A program made the translations under genes and the position numbers. The notes under the pieces are model-generated. The model saw nothing but the letters and a program-made list of their open reading frames with translations. It searched no databases and was not told the origin of the DNA. Positions 10,433-19,859 of a stretch of DNA of 64,000 nt are shown here, in pieces (within the stretch, counting starts at the first letter, position 1; the number at the start of each line of letters is the position of its first letter). The DNA comes from Desulfobulbaceae bacterium (GTDB taxonomy: Bacteria; Desulfobacterota; Desulfobulbia; Desulfobulbales; Desulfobulbaceae): contig JAAYIE010000060.1 in NCBI GenBank assembly GCA_012744275.1, forward strand, positions 45,026 through 109,025. Reading direction: 5' to 3'.

Positions 10433-10745
10433 TTCCACTTCCAGCCCATCGTTGTCCTGGAGCAGAAAACACTGACTAGTATGAGTATTGCTCCAGGGCA
10501 AGGAGGCTTTGTGTGGCAAGCCCATCAGGCATGTACCGTGTATTGACGATGTGTTTGCCGGTTTCCTGGCTCCACAGATACAATTGCTCCATGACGACCA
10601 TTCTGTTCTTATTCCTCGCTGCCTGGTTCCTTGCCGGCGTCTTGTTGCTGGTGATTGCCTGTGGTGGCATCTTATCCATCATACGTTCTTTGCGTATTCT
10701 GCTGAACTGATTGTTCTCCTTCCATGCCAGGGCTGGAAAAAGCAC

Positions 10746-11324
10746 ATGAAAAAATTTTGTCTTCTGTTGTTTTTGCCGTTTCTTGCAGGGTGCGCCACCC
10801 TCAGTCAGGATCAATGCCAGCAGGGCCACTGGTTTGACATCGGCCTAGAAGACGGACGCAAGGGCAGAGCCATGGCCAGGTTAGAACAACATAGTAAGGC
10901 TTGCGCCAAGTACGGCCTTGGTGTTGATGCGCAAGGCTACACCGAGGGTCGCAATCAGGGGCTGCAGATATACTGCCGCCTGGAGAACGCCGTTAGCACC
11001 GGCTTAAAGGGGGAGCGTTATCAGGGAGTCTGCCCGTCTGAACTGGACGTGCGCTTTGAAGAGCTCAATGCTGCTGCCTATGCGATCTATACTCTGCGAG
11101 AGCGGCTGGACTCCATCGATGACCAGCTGGATCGCAAGGAATACCAGTTGGATAGTACTGTCTATCAGTTGGGAAAAGATGAAAAAGCCCGCGATGCCTA
11201 TTACCGCCTCCGCCGGGACATTCGCGAACTGGATAGTGAGCGGGAGCAGGTGCAATGGGATCTCCATTCAGCCGGGCGCTATCTTGATCAGCTCACGGAA
11301 GAATACAACATTCCGGTAAGATAA
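10746..11324 (+). CDS. DUF2799-like lipoprotein
   Basis: MKKFCLLLFLPFLAGCATLSQDQCQQGHWFDIGLEDGRKG; lipobox LAGC; start ATG 10746. Confidence 0.75.
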   Translation: MKKFCLLLFLPFLAGCATLSQDQCQQGHWFDIGLEDGRKGRAMARLEQHSKACAKYGLGVDAQGYTEGRNQGLQIYCRLENAVSTGLKGERYQGVCPSELDVRFEELNAAAYAIYTLRERLDSIDDQLDRKEYQLDSTVYQLGKDEKARDAYYRLRRDIRELDSEREQVQWDLHSAGRYLDQLTEEYNIPVR

Positions 11325-11549
11325 GCTGGGCTTCTGGCCGTATCGAGTTCCGTATTGCGCCATTGCGCAGTGCGCCCTTGGCATTGTATCCTCGCTTTAC
11401 CGCGCCACACCAGCTTGGCTGTAAGGCAGCGAACAGCAGGCTGCCTGCAACAGGCTTGTATAGAGAGCGCTGCTGCACGTAATCTACCCAGTGTTTGCGG
11501 GTGCAGAGTTGGAAATCAATGGCCCCGTTAAGGGAAACTTCAGGAAGCT

Positions 11550-12326
11550 ATGATAAAAATTCGAACGGTTTGTTTTGCAGAAAGTCTGCGCTTTGCCGAC
11601 TTGTCTGAACAGGTGCTCCTTCAAGGCGATGCCGCCCTGATGCGTGATGTGCTCATTGCGCATCCTGAAGAGGATGGCCTGGTTTTTATCTTTGATTATG
11701 GGGTCTGCGTTTTTTGCAACGTTGGCTACGATGCGGAAAAACGCCTCCTGGATACCCTGCTGAAATACGCACAGCAACCTTTCGAGCCCTTTATCGAGGA
11801 AGAGTTGAGCTTTCAACCAGCAGCCGAGGGTAAGGGCTTTCAGATCCGCAATGACCTTATTGAGAGCGATAATACCAGCGAACAGGCCCTCCTTTCCCTG
11901 GGACACGCCTTGGCACAGTCCACCAAGCTGGCTTTTTTTGAAAGTTCGATTGAACAGATGATCGAGCAGACCAACTATATTCCGGTCAGTCTGGCGGAGA
12001 GGGGCAAGATAGCGCTCTCCCGCCACCGGCTTGCCAAGGAACGGGGCCGGGTTTATCTAGAAAAATCACGCATTATCCTACAGTTTAATTTGCTCGATAC
12101 CCCTGAATTTATTTGGGAATATCCCGAACTGGAACAGTATTACCTGGGCCTGGCCCGCTATTTGGAAATTACTCCCAGAGCAGAGATGCTGAAGCACCGG
12201 CTGGAAGTGATCCAGGAACTCCTGGAGATGATGGCTGATGAACAGAAGCATAATCATTCCAGCCTGTTGGAATGGATTATCATCATCTTGATTGCCATTG
12301 AGATAGTGCTTTTTTTTGTTCATTAA
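11550..12326 (+). CDS. RMD1/DUF155 family protein with C-terminal TM helix
   Basis: DGLVFIFDYGVCVFCNVG, LAQSTKLAFFESSIEQMIEQT, LDTPEFIWEYPELEQYYLGLARYLEI, C-terminal hydrophobic helix WIIIILIAIEIVLFF. Confidence 0.8.
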   Translation: MIKIRTVCFAESLRFADLSEQVLLQGDAALMRDVLIAHPEEDGLVFIFDYGVCVFCNVGYDAEKRLLDTLLKYAQQPFEPFIEEELSFQPAAEGKGFQIRNDLIESDNTSEQALLSLGHALAQSTKLAFFESSIEQMIEQTNYIPVSLAERGKIALSRHRLAKERGRVYLEKSRIILQFNLLDTPEFIWEYPELEQYYLGLARYLEITPRAEMLKHRLEVIQELLEMMADEQKHNHSSLLEWIIIILIAIEIVLFFVH

Positions 12327-12561
12327 AAAAGGACGCCGGTGTTCCATGAAGCCGGTCGAGCGAGCGAAAAAAACTGCACCCTGTACACTGTGCGTGGCAA
12401 AGCATCCTTGCCTTGAGCATCCTCTTTGTCTGATCATTCTGGCCGGGCCCGCCTTACGCGGCATCAGCTTATTTCACCAGCCTGCTCTTTATTTATGGGC
12501 TATCTTCCTTAAGGTATGGAAAAATTCATAACCCGCACCAGCCGCAAGGCCAGGAGGAGCC

Positions 12562-13464
12562 ATGAAGATACTGATCACCGGAGGCACCGGTTTTGTTGGC
12601 AGCGCCATGAGCAAGGCCCTGCTTGAAGATGGTCATGAGGTCACCATCATTGGCAGTAGTGAGAAAAGCTGCAGCCGTTATACAGGGCAGGCGAACCTGC
12701 AGTGCATCGCCGCAGATACCACCAAACCCGGGCCTTGGCAGGATAGCGTGGCCCAGCAGGATGCCCTCATTAACCTGGCGGGCAGATCGGTTTTTACCCT
12801 GTGGACGAAATCCGCCAAGGAAGCGATTCTCGATACCCGCATTAAAACCACCAGGAACCTGGTGGATGCCATTCCACAGGGCAGCAATATGGTACTCTTG
12901 AGTACCTCGGCTGCTGGTTATTACGGTAATGGCGGTGAGAGCGAGCAAACAGAGGCCAGCCCCAGTGGCAATGGCTTCCTTGCCCGGGTGTGCCGGGAAT
13001 GGGAGGCCGAGGCCCGCCGTGCCGAAGACAAGGGCGCGAGGGTAGCCATCATGCGTTTTGCCGTGGTTATGGGGGAACAGGGGGGAGCGCTTAAAACTAT
13101 GAAGCTGCCCTTTCAGCTTGGCCTGGGTGGCCCCATAGGCAGTGGCAGGCAGTGGTTCCCCTGGATTCATCTTAAAGATCTGGTTGCGGCGGCGCAGTTT
13201 CTCCTCAACTGCAGTGAGTGCCGCGGCCCCTTTAACTTCACTGCCCCCGACGCGGTGCGGCAGATCAAGTTTGCCAAAACCCTGGCGGCCCAACTTGGTC
13301 GCCCAGCCTTTTTCCCCGCGCCTGCACCATTGATGAAACTCGGCCTGGGTGAGTTTGGCGAATCACTTTTACAAGGGCAAAAGGTTCTGCCGCGAGCACT
13401 TGAAGAAAACGGTTTTGTTTTTACCTATCCCAAACTTGAGCAGGCCCTGCGTGATCTCCTTTAA
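12562..13464 (+). CDS. TIGR01777-type SDR family epimerase
   Basis: MKILITGGTGFVGSAMSKAL, NLAGRSVFTLWTKSAKEAILDTRIKTT, SAAGYYGNGG, WFPWIHLKDLVAA. Confidence 0.88.
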   Translation: MKILITGGTGFVGSAMSKALLEDGHEVTIIGSSEKSCSRYTGQANLQCIAADTTKPGPWQDSVAQQDALINLAGRSVFTLWTKSAKEAILDTRIKTTRNLVDAIPQGSNMVLLSTSAAGYYGNGGESEQTEASPSGNGFLARVCREWEAEARRAEDKGARVAIMRFAVVMGEQGGALKTMKLPFQLGLGGPIGSGRQWFPWIHLKDLVAAAQFLLNCSECRGPFNFTAPDAVRQIKFAKTLAAQLGRPAFFPAPAPLMKLGLGEFGESLLQGQKVLPRALEENGFVFTYPKLEQALRDLL

Positions 13465-14842
13465 TACTGCTCCAGGTTCCTTCAGCGCTGCCACAGTTTT
13501 TCCCTGCGGCGTGGAGGAGCTTTACAATTGGCATAGCCGCCCCGGCGCGCTCGATCGTCTGATTCCGCCCTGGGAGCGCACCACGGTAGCGGCTCGCAGT
13601 GGTGGCATTGATCCGGGCGGCCGGGTGACCATGCGCATGCATGCCGGACCCGTGCCCTATCTGTGGCGCGCGCACCATATCGAAAATGTGCCGAATGTGT
13701 ATTTTCGGGATATCCAGGCCAGCGGCCCTTTCAAACGCTGGGTGCATACCCATAGCTTTACAGAAACGTCCGAGGGTGCGCGTCTGAAGGATCATATCAA
13801 CTATGCCCTGCCACTGCATTTCCTCTTCCCTTGGGCGGGCAAACTGCTGGTGGAGCCGGTTTTGACCAGAACCTTCCGCTACCGGCATGCTACCCTGGCA
13901 GATGACCTTTTTTTACATGGCTATGCTAGTAAACGCCCCTTGCGCATCCTTATCAGCGGAGCCAGCGGGGTGCTGGGTTCGGCGCTGATTCCGCTGCTGA
14001 CCACCGGCGGTCATGAGGTCTGGCGTCTGGTACGGCGTCAGCCCAGGCGCAGCGAGCGGGAAATCTACTGGAACCCGGCCAGAGGGCTGCTCAACCTGGC
14101 TGGTTTGCCGGCCTTTGATGGGGTTATTCACCTGGCGGCCGATAACATTGGCGAGGGTCGCTGGACCGAGGAAAAAAAGCAGCGGATGATCGACAGCCGA
14201 GTGCAGGGCACCAGCCTGCTGGCCCAGGAACTGGCTCGCTGCGAGCAGAAACCGGCCGTGCTGCTCAGCGCCTCGGCCGTGGGTTTTTATGGCGATTGTC
14301 AGGATTGCTGCATTATCGAAGAAAACCAGGCAGGTTCTGCCTTTATTTCCGATGTCTGTTCCAGGTGGGAGCAGGCGGCAAGGCCTGCTGAAGATGCGGG
14401 TATCCGCACGGTGTCATTGCGTATTGGCGTGGTGCTCACGCCAAGAGGCGGTGCGCTGGCACGATTACTGTCCACGTCGGCCCTGGGTTTTAGCCGCCGT
14501 TTTGGCAGTGGTGAGCAGTACATCAGTTGGATTGGTTTGCACGATGCCGTCGGTGCAATGCTCCATGTTTTGGTAAGTCCAGAACTGCAAGGTCCGCTTA
14601 ATATTGTTGCCCCACAGCCCGTGACAAACCGCGAACTTCTTGCTACTTTGGCCCAAGTGATGCGGAGGCCGCTCCTGCCGCCCGTGCCTGCGGCGGTGGT
14701 GCGGCTTGTTTTTGGCCAAATGGGTGCAGAGGTGCTGCTGGATGGCTGTCGCGCCTCGGCCGATAAGCTCATGTCTTCGGGCTACCGTTTCCGTCATCCT
14801 GATTTGCGCACTGCGCTGGGCACCATGCTGGGCCGGGCCTGA
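13451..14842 (+). CDS. SRPBCC-domain/TIGR01777-type epimerase fusion protein
   Basis: N-terminal polyketide-cyclase-like domain then LRILISGASGVLGSALIPLL...; probable GTG start 13451 overlapping the upstream gene; the ORF-track start at 13349 lies within the preceding gene. Confidence 0.82.
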   Translation: MISFNTAPGSFSAATVFPCGVEELYNWHSRPGALDRLIPPWERTTVAARSGGIDPGGRVTMRMHAGPVPYLWRAHHIENVPNVYFRDIQASGPFKRWVHTHSFTETSEGARLKDHINYALPLHFLFPWAGKLLVEPVLTRTFRYRHATLADDLFLHGYASKRPLRILISGASGVLGSALIPLLTTGGHEVWRLVRRQPRRSEREIYWNPARGLLNLAGLPAFDGVIHLAADNIGEGRWTEEKKQRMIDSRVQGTSLLAQELARCEQKPAVLLSASAVGFYGDCQDCCIIEENQAGSAFISDVCSRWEQAARPAEDAGIRTVSLRIGVVLTPRGGALARLLSTSALGFSRRFGSGEQYISWIGLHDAVGAMLHVLVSPELQGPLNIVAPQPVTNRELLATLAQVMRRPLLPPVPAAVVRLVFGQMGAEVLLDGCRASADKLMSSGYRFRHPDLRTALGTMLGRA

Positions 14843-14966
14843 TTCCAATTCCATATAAAAGTGCCCTCTGTGTTGGCTTCGGAAAATACTCCTCGGAGTA
14901 CCTGTATGTACGCTTGCGTCGTACTTCCCTTGCCTCCTTGAAAGCAGCTTTAATCTGGAACTGGAA
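14842..14966 (+). repeat. Dispersed ~125-bp inverted-repeat-bounded element, copy 2
   Basis: attccaattccatataaaagtgcc...cttgcctccttgaaagcagctttaatctggaactggaa; homologous to 3249-3376 (inverted), 29226-29350, 49630-49755 and 53933-54057 (inverted). Confidence 0.7.
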
Positions 14967-15010
14967 GACTGGGCCTACTTTATTCTGTTATTATACGTGA
15001 CGATACAACC

Positions 15011-16156
15011 GTGAGCACCTCCCTGAAAGTTATCCTCTGGCTCATGATGACAACCGCACTGGCCTGCGGTTTTTTGCATCATGTGGTCCCGTCTGAGCAG
15101 ATCAATTTTGAGCGCCTGCATATCTTTTTATTCAACCTCTGCAGCGGTGGCACCCTCTTGGTGTACTACACGGAAGGACAAACCCATCTGACCCTACGAA
15201 CCAGGCTTTTTTTGCTGCTGGCCGTGGCCTTTGCCTTCAGTGCTTTTCTCCACTGGTATGCGGCAGCCATGGGTTTGTCGCTTGCATTGGCCTGGGTAGT
15301 AGAGCGGGCGCGGGTGAAACATTTTGGCAGTGTCGTGCCCAGGGCCCTATTTGCAGCCAGGGAATCGACGACCCGTAAGTTCCACCAGGCAGCCCTGCTT
15401 TGCCTGTCCATAGGTTTGGCCATGTCGAGTATCGTTATGCTCAACTCCGTGTATCTGCACTGGTGGCACATTGAAAAACTGAAGCTCGATACCTTTTTCC
15501 TCGGCTTTTCCTTCCCGGTCTCGCTGATATCCATGTCAGTTATCTTCAGCTTGATGCAACGGGCTCAAACTCATACCACCAAGACTTTGAAGGCAGCTTC
15601 CTTCTGGGTGATCAACCTGGGAGTGATCATTTTCTTTCTCTTCATCCTCGCCAATATGTTCGAGGCCCAGGTATTCATCGCCACCACACTCTTTGTGGCC
15701 GTAGCCTATGTGTTCTGGTTGTACTGGCGGCAAGGTATTCAGTTGCAGCAGAAGGCATTCCTCAGCTCGGGTATTCTTTTTCTGCTGATAACCTCCATCA
15801 CCGGTATTGCCTACATTGTGCTAGCCTCCTCGCCCTACTATATCCCGGAGTACAGCCAACCCCTGCTGCGGCTGCACGCCTTTACCGCCCTCTACGGCTG
15901 GAACTTGAGCGGCTTGATGGTGATTGGCCGCCATGACGATTTTCCTTTGCAGCTCCATTCCAGCAAGATCATTTTGCTCCACTGGTTTACAGTGCTGGTA
16001 CTGTGTCCGCTGGGATATTTTTTGCCACTTTTTGCTGTGTTGGCAGTGCTGGCTTATGCCTTCCTGTTGCGAATGCTCCTCTTTAATCAGGGCGCAGTGG
16101 ATGAGGCCCTGCGTAAGCGCCAGCAGGAACAGTTGCAGCCCGCACAGGCAGGATAG
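15011..16156 (+). CDS. Multi-pass integral membrane protein of unknown function
   Basis: 381 aa with many hydrophobic segments; His residues scattered in or near helices; GTG start. Confidence 0.75.
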   Translation: MSTSLKVILWLMMTTALACGFLHHVVPSEQINFERLHIFLFNLCSGGTLLVYYTEGQTHLTLRTRLFLLLAVAFAFSAFLHWYAAAMGLSLALAWVVERARVKHFGSVVPRALFAARESTTRKFHQAALLCLSIGLAMSSIVMLNSVYLHWWHIEKLKLDTFFLGFSFPVSLISMSVIFSLMQRAQTHTTKTLKAASFWVINLGVIIFFLFILANMFEAQVFIATTLFVAVAYVFWLYWRQGIQLQQKAFLSSGILFLLITSITGIAYIVLASSPYYIPEYSQPLLRLHAFTALYGWNLSGLMVIGRHDDFPLQLHSSKIILLHWFTVLVLCPLGYFLPLFAVLAVLAYAFLLRMLLFNQGAVDEALRKRQQEQLQPAQAG

Positions 16157-16221
16157 GCAGAACAGGCAGACGTCTGATCCTTCAGGAAACTGCTGCGTCT
16201 TTTTTTTACTCGGAAAGTTCT

Positions 16222-16938
16222 ATGCTTGTGTATCTGTATTGCTGCTGTGTATTTCTCTTTGCCGGTGGTGTGCAGGGCCTGACTGGCTTTGGCGCTGGCC
16301 TGGTGGCTATTCCGCTTTTGACCCTGATGATTGACATCAAGCTGGCGGTTGGGCTGTGCATCCTCCACAATATGATCATCACCACTTCCATGGCGTATGA
16401 TCTGCGCCGTCACTTTGACTGGAGCAAGATCATGCCCCTTTTTATCGGGGCAGTGCCTGGCGTGCTTTTGGGTGCATACTGGTTTAAGCATGTCAACCCG
16501 AACTGGCTGGAGGTTCTTCTGGGCTTTCTTTTGATCAGCTACAGCCTCTTCAACCTGCTGTTCCGGCCCAAGCCCCTGTATCTTTCTTCTGCCTGGGGTT
16601 ATGTTGCTGGTTTTGGCACCGGTGCGATCACCTCGATCATCAGTGCGGGCGGGCCGCCCTCCATCATTTACACTACCCTCACCGGCTGGAGAAAAGAGGA
16701 GATGAAGGCCACCCTGACCGGATTTTTTCTCTATAATGGCCTGTTCACTATGGTGGTCTACTTTTTTGGCGGTAACTTTGGCCCAGGGACCTGGCTGCTT
16801 TTTGCCATCACCGCGCCTTTTGTTTTCCTGGGCACCTTGCTTGGTTCGCGCTTGAGCCGCCGCATTAACCAGCAAACCTATCTGCGCCTGGTGTATGTCT
16901 TGCTGGTTATTATGGGCCTGCTTATGTTCTTAACTTAG
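16222..16938 (+). CDS. TauE/SafE (TSUP) family permease
   Basis: VQGLTGFGAGLVAIPLLTLMIDIKLAVGLCILHNM, GFGTGAITSIISAGGPPSIIYTTLTGW. Confidence 0.9.
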   Translation: MLVYLYCCCVFLFAGGVQGLTGFGAGLVAIPLLTLMIDIKLAVGLCILHNMIITTSMAYDLRRHFDWSKIMPLFIGAVPGVLLGAYWFKHVNPNWLEVLLGFLLISYSLFNLLFRPKPLYLSSAWGYVAGFGTGAITSIISAGGPPSIIYTTLTGWRKEEMKATLTGFFLYNGLFTMVVYFFGGNFGPGTWLLFAITAPFVFLGTLLGSRLSRRINQQTYLRLVYVLLVIMGLLMFLT

Positions 16939-16955
16939 CGTGGTGTTGAATAAAT

Positions 16956-17726
16956 ATGCACCAACCCATTGAAAACCCAAAAAAGAAGGCGGCAAATGCA
17001 GCCACCCTGCTTGCCACTGCCCGTCAAAGCGTGGCCCTGACCGGGGCAGGCATTTCCGTGCCCAGTGGCATTCCGGATTTTCGCAGTGCTGGCGGGCTAT
17101 GGAGCCATTTCCAGCCGGACGAATATGCTACCCTTGATGTTTTTTTGCAGAATCCGGCCAAGGCCTGGCAGCTATTCCGCGCCATGGCGGAGATGCTTGC
17201 GGATAAAGAGCCGAATCCCGCCCATTATGCACTGGCAACGCTGGAAGGGCATGGACGTTTAACCGCCATCATCACCCAGAATATAGACGGCCTGCATCAG
17301 GCTGCTGGCAGCAAATACGTGGTGGAGATGCATGGCGGCAGTAACATTTTGCATTGCCTGCGCTGCGGTTATGAAGAAGCCTTGGACACAACCAGGCTTA
17401 GAGAAAACACGGTGCCTGCCTGCCCGGAATGCGGTTTTAGCCTGAAGCCCAAGGTGGTGCTCTTTGGCGAGAACGTGGCGGAACTGGAAAGCGTGCATGG
17501 CCTGGCCAGCGGCTGTGATGTGCTCTTGGTGATCGGCACTTCGGCCCAAGTTTATCCGGCGGCAGCCCTGCCCGGACTGGTGAGCCGCCAGGGCGGCAGC
17601 ATTATCGAAATGAACAGGGAGCCGTCCCTTGCTGCCGCCACCGGCATTCAGCCCGATTTTTTTCTGGGCGGCGATATTAGAGAGAGCCTGCCCCGCCTAC
17701 TTAAAGAAGTGGAGCAGCAACTCTGA
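16956..17726 (+). CDS. SIR2-family NAD-dependent protein deacylase
   Basis: LTGAGISVPSGIPDFRSAGGLW, ITQNIDGLHQAAGS, EMHGG, CxxC zinc pairs (CLRC, CPEC), VIGTSAQVYPAA. Confidence 0.95.
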   Translation: MHQPIENPKKKAANAATLLATARQSVALTGAGISVPSGIPDFRSAGGLWSHFQPDEYATLDVFLQNPAKAWQLFRAMAEMLADKEPNPAHYALATLEGHGRLTAIITQNIDGLHQAAGSKYVVEMHGGSNILHCLRCGYEEALDTTRLRENTVPACPECGFSLKPKVVLFGENVAELESVHGLASGCDVLLVIGTSAQVYPAAALPGLVSRQGGSIIEMNREPSLAAATGIQPDFFLGGDIRESLPRLLKEVEQQL

Positions 17727-17746
17727 TTCGGCTGTACAGGACGGAC

Positions 17747-18157
17747 TCAATCCCTTTGGATCACCTGTTTCTTGCCATCCTCCCCTAAAGAAACATAGGT
17801 GATGGCTGCCTCTGTGACCTTGACGGCCCGAAAGGCCATGTCCCGATCCGGTAGCACCGGCAGCACCCAGACCTCGACGATAATGGTCAGCGAAGTGGTA
17901 CCAATCCGGCTGACACGGCCATAGCTACTGACCACATCACCGACCCGTACCGGCCGGATAAAGCGCATGCCCTCCACCGCTACGGTGGTGGTGCGGGTGC
18001 GGGCGGTCTGCTTGGCCAGGATGCTGCCAGCCAGATCCATCTGCGACATGATCCAGCCGCCAAAGACATCGCCATTAAAGCTGGTGTCCGTGGGCATGGG
18101 AATGGTGCGGAGCAAGAGCTCTCCCTGTGGCTCGGTGGCCTCTGCTTTGTTGCTCAT
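17747..18157 (-). CDS. Acyl-CoA thioesterase (YciA-like hotdog fold)
   Basis: MSNKAEATEPQGELLLRTIPMPTDTSFNGDVFGGWIMSQMDLAGSILA; likely start at 18157. Confidence 0.9.
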   Translation of the reverse strand: MSNKAEATEPQGELLLRTIPMPTDTSFNGDVFGGWIMSQMDLAGSILAKQTARTRTTTVAVEGMRFIRPVRVGDVVSSYGRVSRIGTTSLTIIVEVWVLPVLPDRDMAFRAVKVTEAAITYVSLGEDGKKQVIQRD

Positions 18158-18303
18158 AAGTACTCCTGTGACGGTTCCGGATTTTTCCTGCGGCTGCTTG
18201 AATTGTCCGGTACCTTTCTCTATAGTAGCGTGTTCCAATAATCAACCGGCGCTCTGCTGTCGGTATTGCTGTGACTGTCTACTGTTTCTTAGGGAGGATA
18301 ACA

Positions 18304-18657
18304 ATGCGTATTGATTGGGCCTATCTGCGTAAGGGCTGAGCATCCTGTATCAAGGCACAGGCTGTGCTGGAGGAAAGGGGTATGGCAATTGACAGTGTGG
18401 CTGATGCGCGCAAGGAAACCCTGCGCGCTGACGAGGCCTGGCAGCTTTTGGAGAAAGCCGGTGAAATTGTCATCGCTAAGGGTAAGAAGGTGCTGCATCT
18501 GGAGCCAAAGAAAGATGGCAAGGAAGCCGTGCTTGCCGAAGCGCTTGGCCGCAGCGGTACCCTGCGTGCACCCACCCTCCGTTTGGGATCGCGTTATTTA
18601 GTGGGCTGGAGCGAACCCTTGTATGCGGAATATTTCCCTGCGGATAACGATGAATAA
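18304..18657 (+). CDS. ArsC/Spx-like thioredoxin-fold selenoprotein with UxxC motif (TGA = Sec at 18337-18339)
   Basis: RBS gggagg then ATG; reading through one in-frame TGA gives MRIDWAYLRKGUASCIKAQAVLEERGMAIDSVADARKETLRADEAW...LRAPTLRLGSRYLVGWSEPLYAEYFPADNDE, a full ArsC-like fold. The TGA sits at the catalytic Cys position. A short hairpin gcaca-ggc-tgtgc starts about 15-18 nt downstream of TGA. The ORF track shows only the 3' part (18364-18657). Confidence 0.85.
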
Positions 18658-19837
18658 TTTTGTCACTGATCTGAGTGCCAGGCTGGATGAACTGCGCAGC
18701 CAGGGACAATTGCGCAACTTCATGGCAGTAGAGCATCAACCAGGTGGTGACATTACAGTGGCAGGCCGGCGCTACCTCAACCTGGCGGGTAATGATTATC
18801 TGGGCTTGGCCACGGATAGCGCCCTCTGCGCGGTCTTTTACGGTCAGCAGCACAATAAAAACCTGCTGACCAGCCATGGTCTGGGCAGTACCGCCTCCCG
18901 CCTGATGACTGGCAACACTCAGGTGTGCGCCCTGTTTGAAGAGGAGCTGGCTCGTTTTTACCAGCAGGAAGCAGCCCTATTGTTCAACTCCGGTTACCAC
19001 CTCAACGTGGGCCTTTTACCCGCGCTCAGTACCAAGGAAGACCTAATTTTGGCCGACAAGCTCTGCCATGCCAGCCTGATCGACGGCATGCGTCTGAGTC
19101 GAGCCAAGGTGCTGCGCTACCCGCATCTGGATTATGCTGCTATCGAGCGTATTCTTGCCCGGGAGCGAGAGCGTTATCGCCATGTTTTTCTGGTGAGTGA
19201 ATCCATCTTCAGCATGGATGGCGACTGTGCCGATCTTGTCGAATTGGTGCGGCTGAAGGAGAAATGGGGAGCGGTACTTTATTTGGACGAGGCGCACGGG
19301 GTGGGCATCCGGGGAGCAGGCGGCCGCGGCCTTGCCGAAGAGCAGGGTGTTCTCAAGAGCATTGATCTTTTCATCGGCACCTGCGGCAAGGCCTATGGCG
19401 GGGTGGGAGCCTTTGTCGTGGCCAAGCGCAGTGTTGTTGACTATCTTATCAATACCGCCCGGCCGCAGATCTTCAGCACTGGTCTGCCCCCGGTCAATGT
19501 GGCCTGGCTGCATTTTGTGCTGAAGCGTTTGCCAAGGCTGGCGGCAGAGCGCATACGGGTGGCGGAGCTATCTGAACGTCTGCGCCAGGCTTTGCGGGCC
19601 GAAGGCCTGGACACCATGGGGGCGAGCAATATTGTGCCGGTTTTAATTGGCGATTCCAGCCGCACCTTGGCCGTGGCTGAAGAGGTGCGCGGCCAGGGCT
19701 ATTGGGTGACAGCTATTCGTCCGCCCACGGTGCCCCAGGGCACCTCGCGTCTGCGCCTTTCCCTTAACGCCTCCATGAGCTGGGAGATGCTCGCACCATT
19801 GCCCAGGCTGATCGCCCAGGCCATGAGCAAAAGTTAG
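18650..19837 (+). CDS. bioF: 8-amino-7-oxononanoate synthase
   Basis: LNLAGNDYLGLATD, HGLGSTASRLMTGN, LYLDEAHGVGIRGAGGRGLAEEQG, GTCGKAYGGVGAFV; start overlaps the selenoprotein stop codon. Confidence 0.92.
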   Translation: MNNFVTDLSARLDELRSQGQLRNFMAVEHQPGGDITVAGRRYLNLAGNDYLGLATDSALCAVFYGQQHNKNLLTSHGLGSTASRLMTGNTQVCALFEEELARFYQQEAALLFNSGYHLNVGLLPALSTKEDLILADKLCHASLIDGMRLSRAKVLRYPHLDYAAIERILARERERYRHVFLVSESIFSMDGDCADLVELVRLKEKWGAVLYLDEAHGVGIRGAGGRGLAEEQGVLKSIDLFIGTCGKAYGGVGAFVVAKRSVVDYLINTARPQIFSTGLPPVNVAWLHFVLKRLPRLAAERIRVAELSERLRQALRAEGLDTMGASNIVPVLIGDSSRTLAVAEEVRGQGYWVTAIRPPTVPQGTSRLRLSLNASMSWEMLAPLPRLIAQAMSKS

Positions 19838-19859
19838 CATCTAGACTCAGGCGCTGGAA

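Noticed and set aside
10591-10710. 39-aa hydrophobic ORF MTTILFLFLAAWFLAGVLLLVIACGGILSIIRSLRILLN
   Set aside because: No convincing RBS and no recognised family; possible small membrane protein but unsupported.
12346-12531. 61-aa Cys-containing ORF MKPVERAKKTAPCTLCVAKHPCLEHPLC...
   Set aside because: No clear RBS and no recognised homologue; left uncalled.
16087-16875. 262-aa minus-strand ORF antisense to the TSUP permease
   Set aside because: Low-complexity shadow ORF; the plus-strand permease has clear family motifs.
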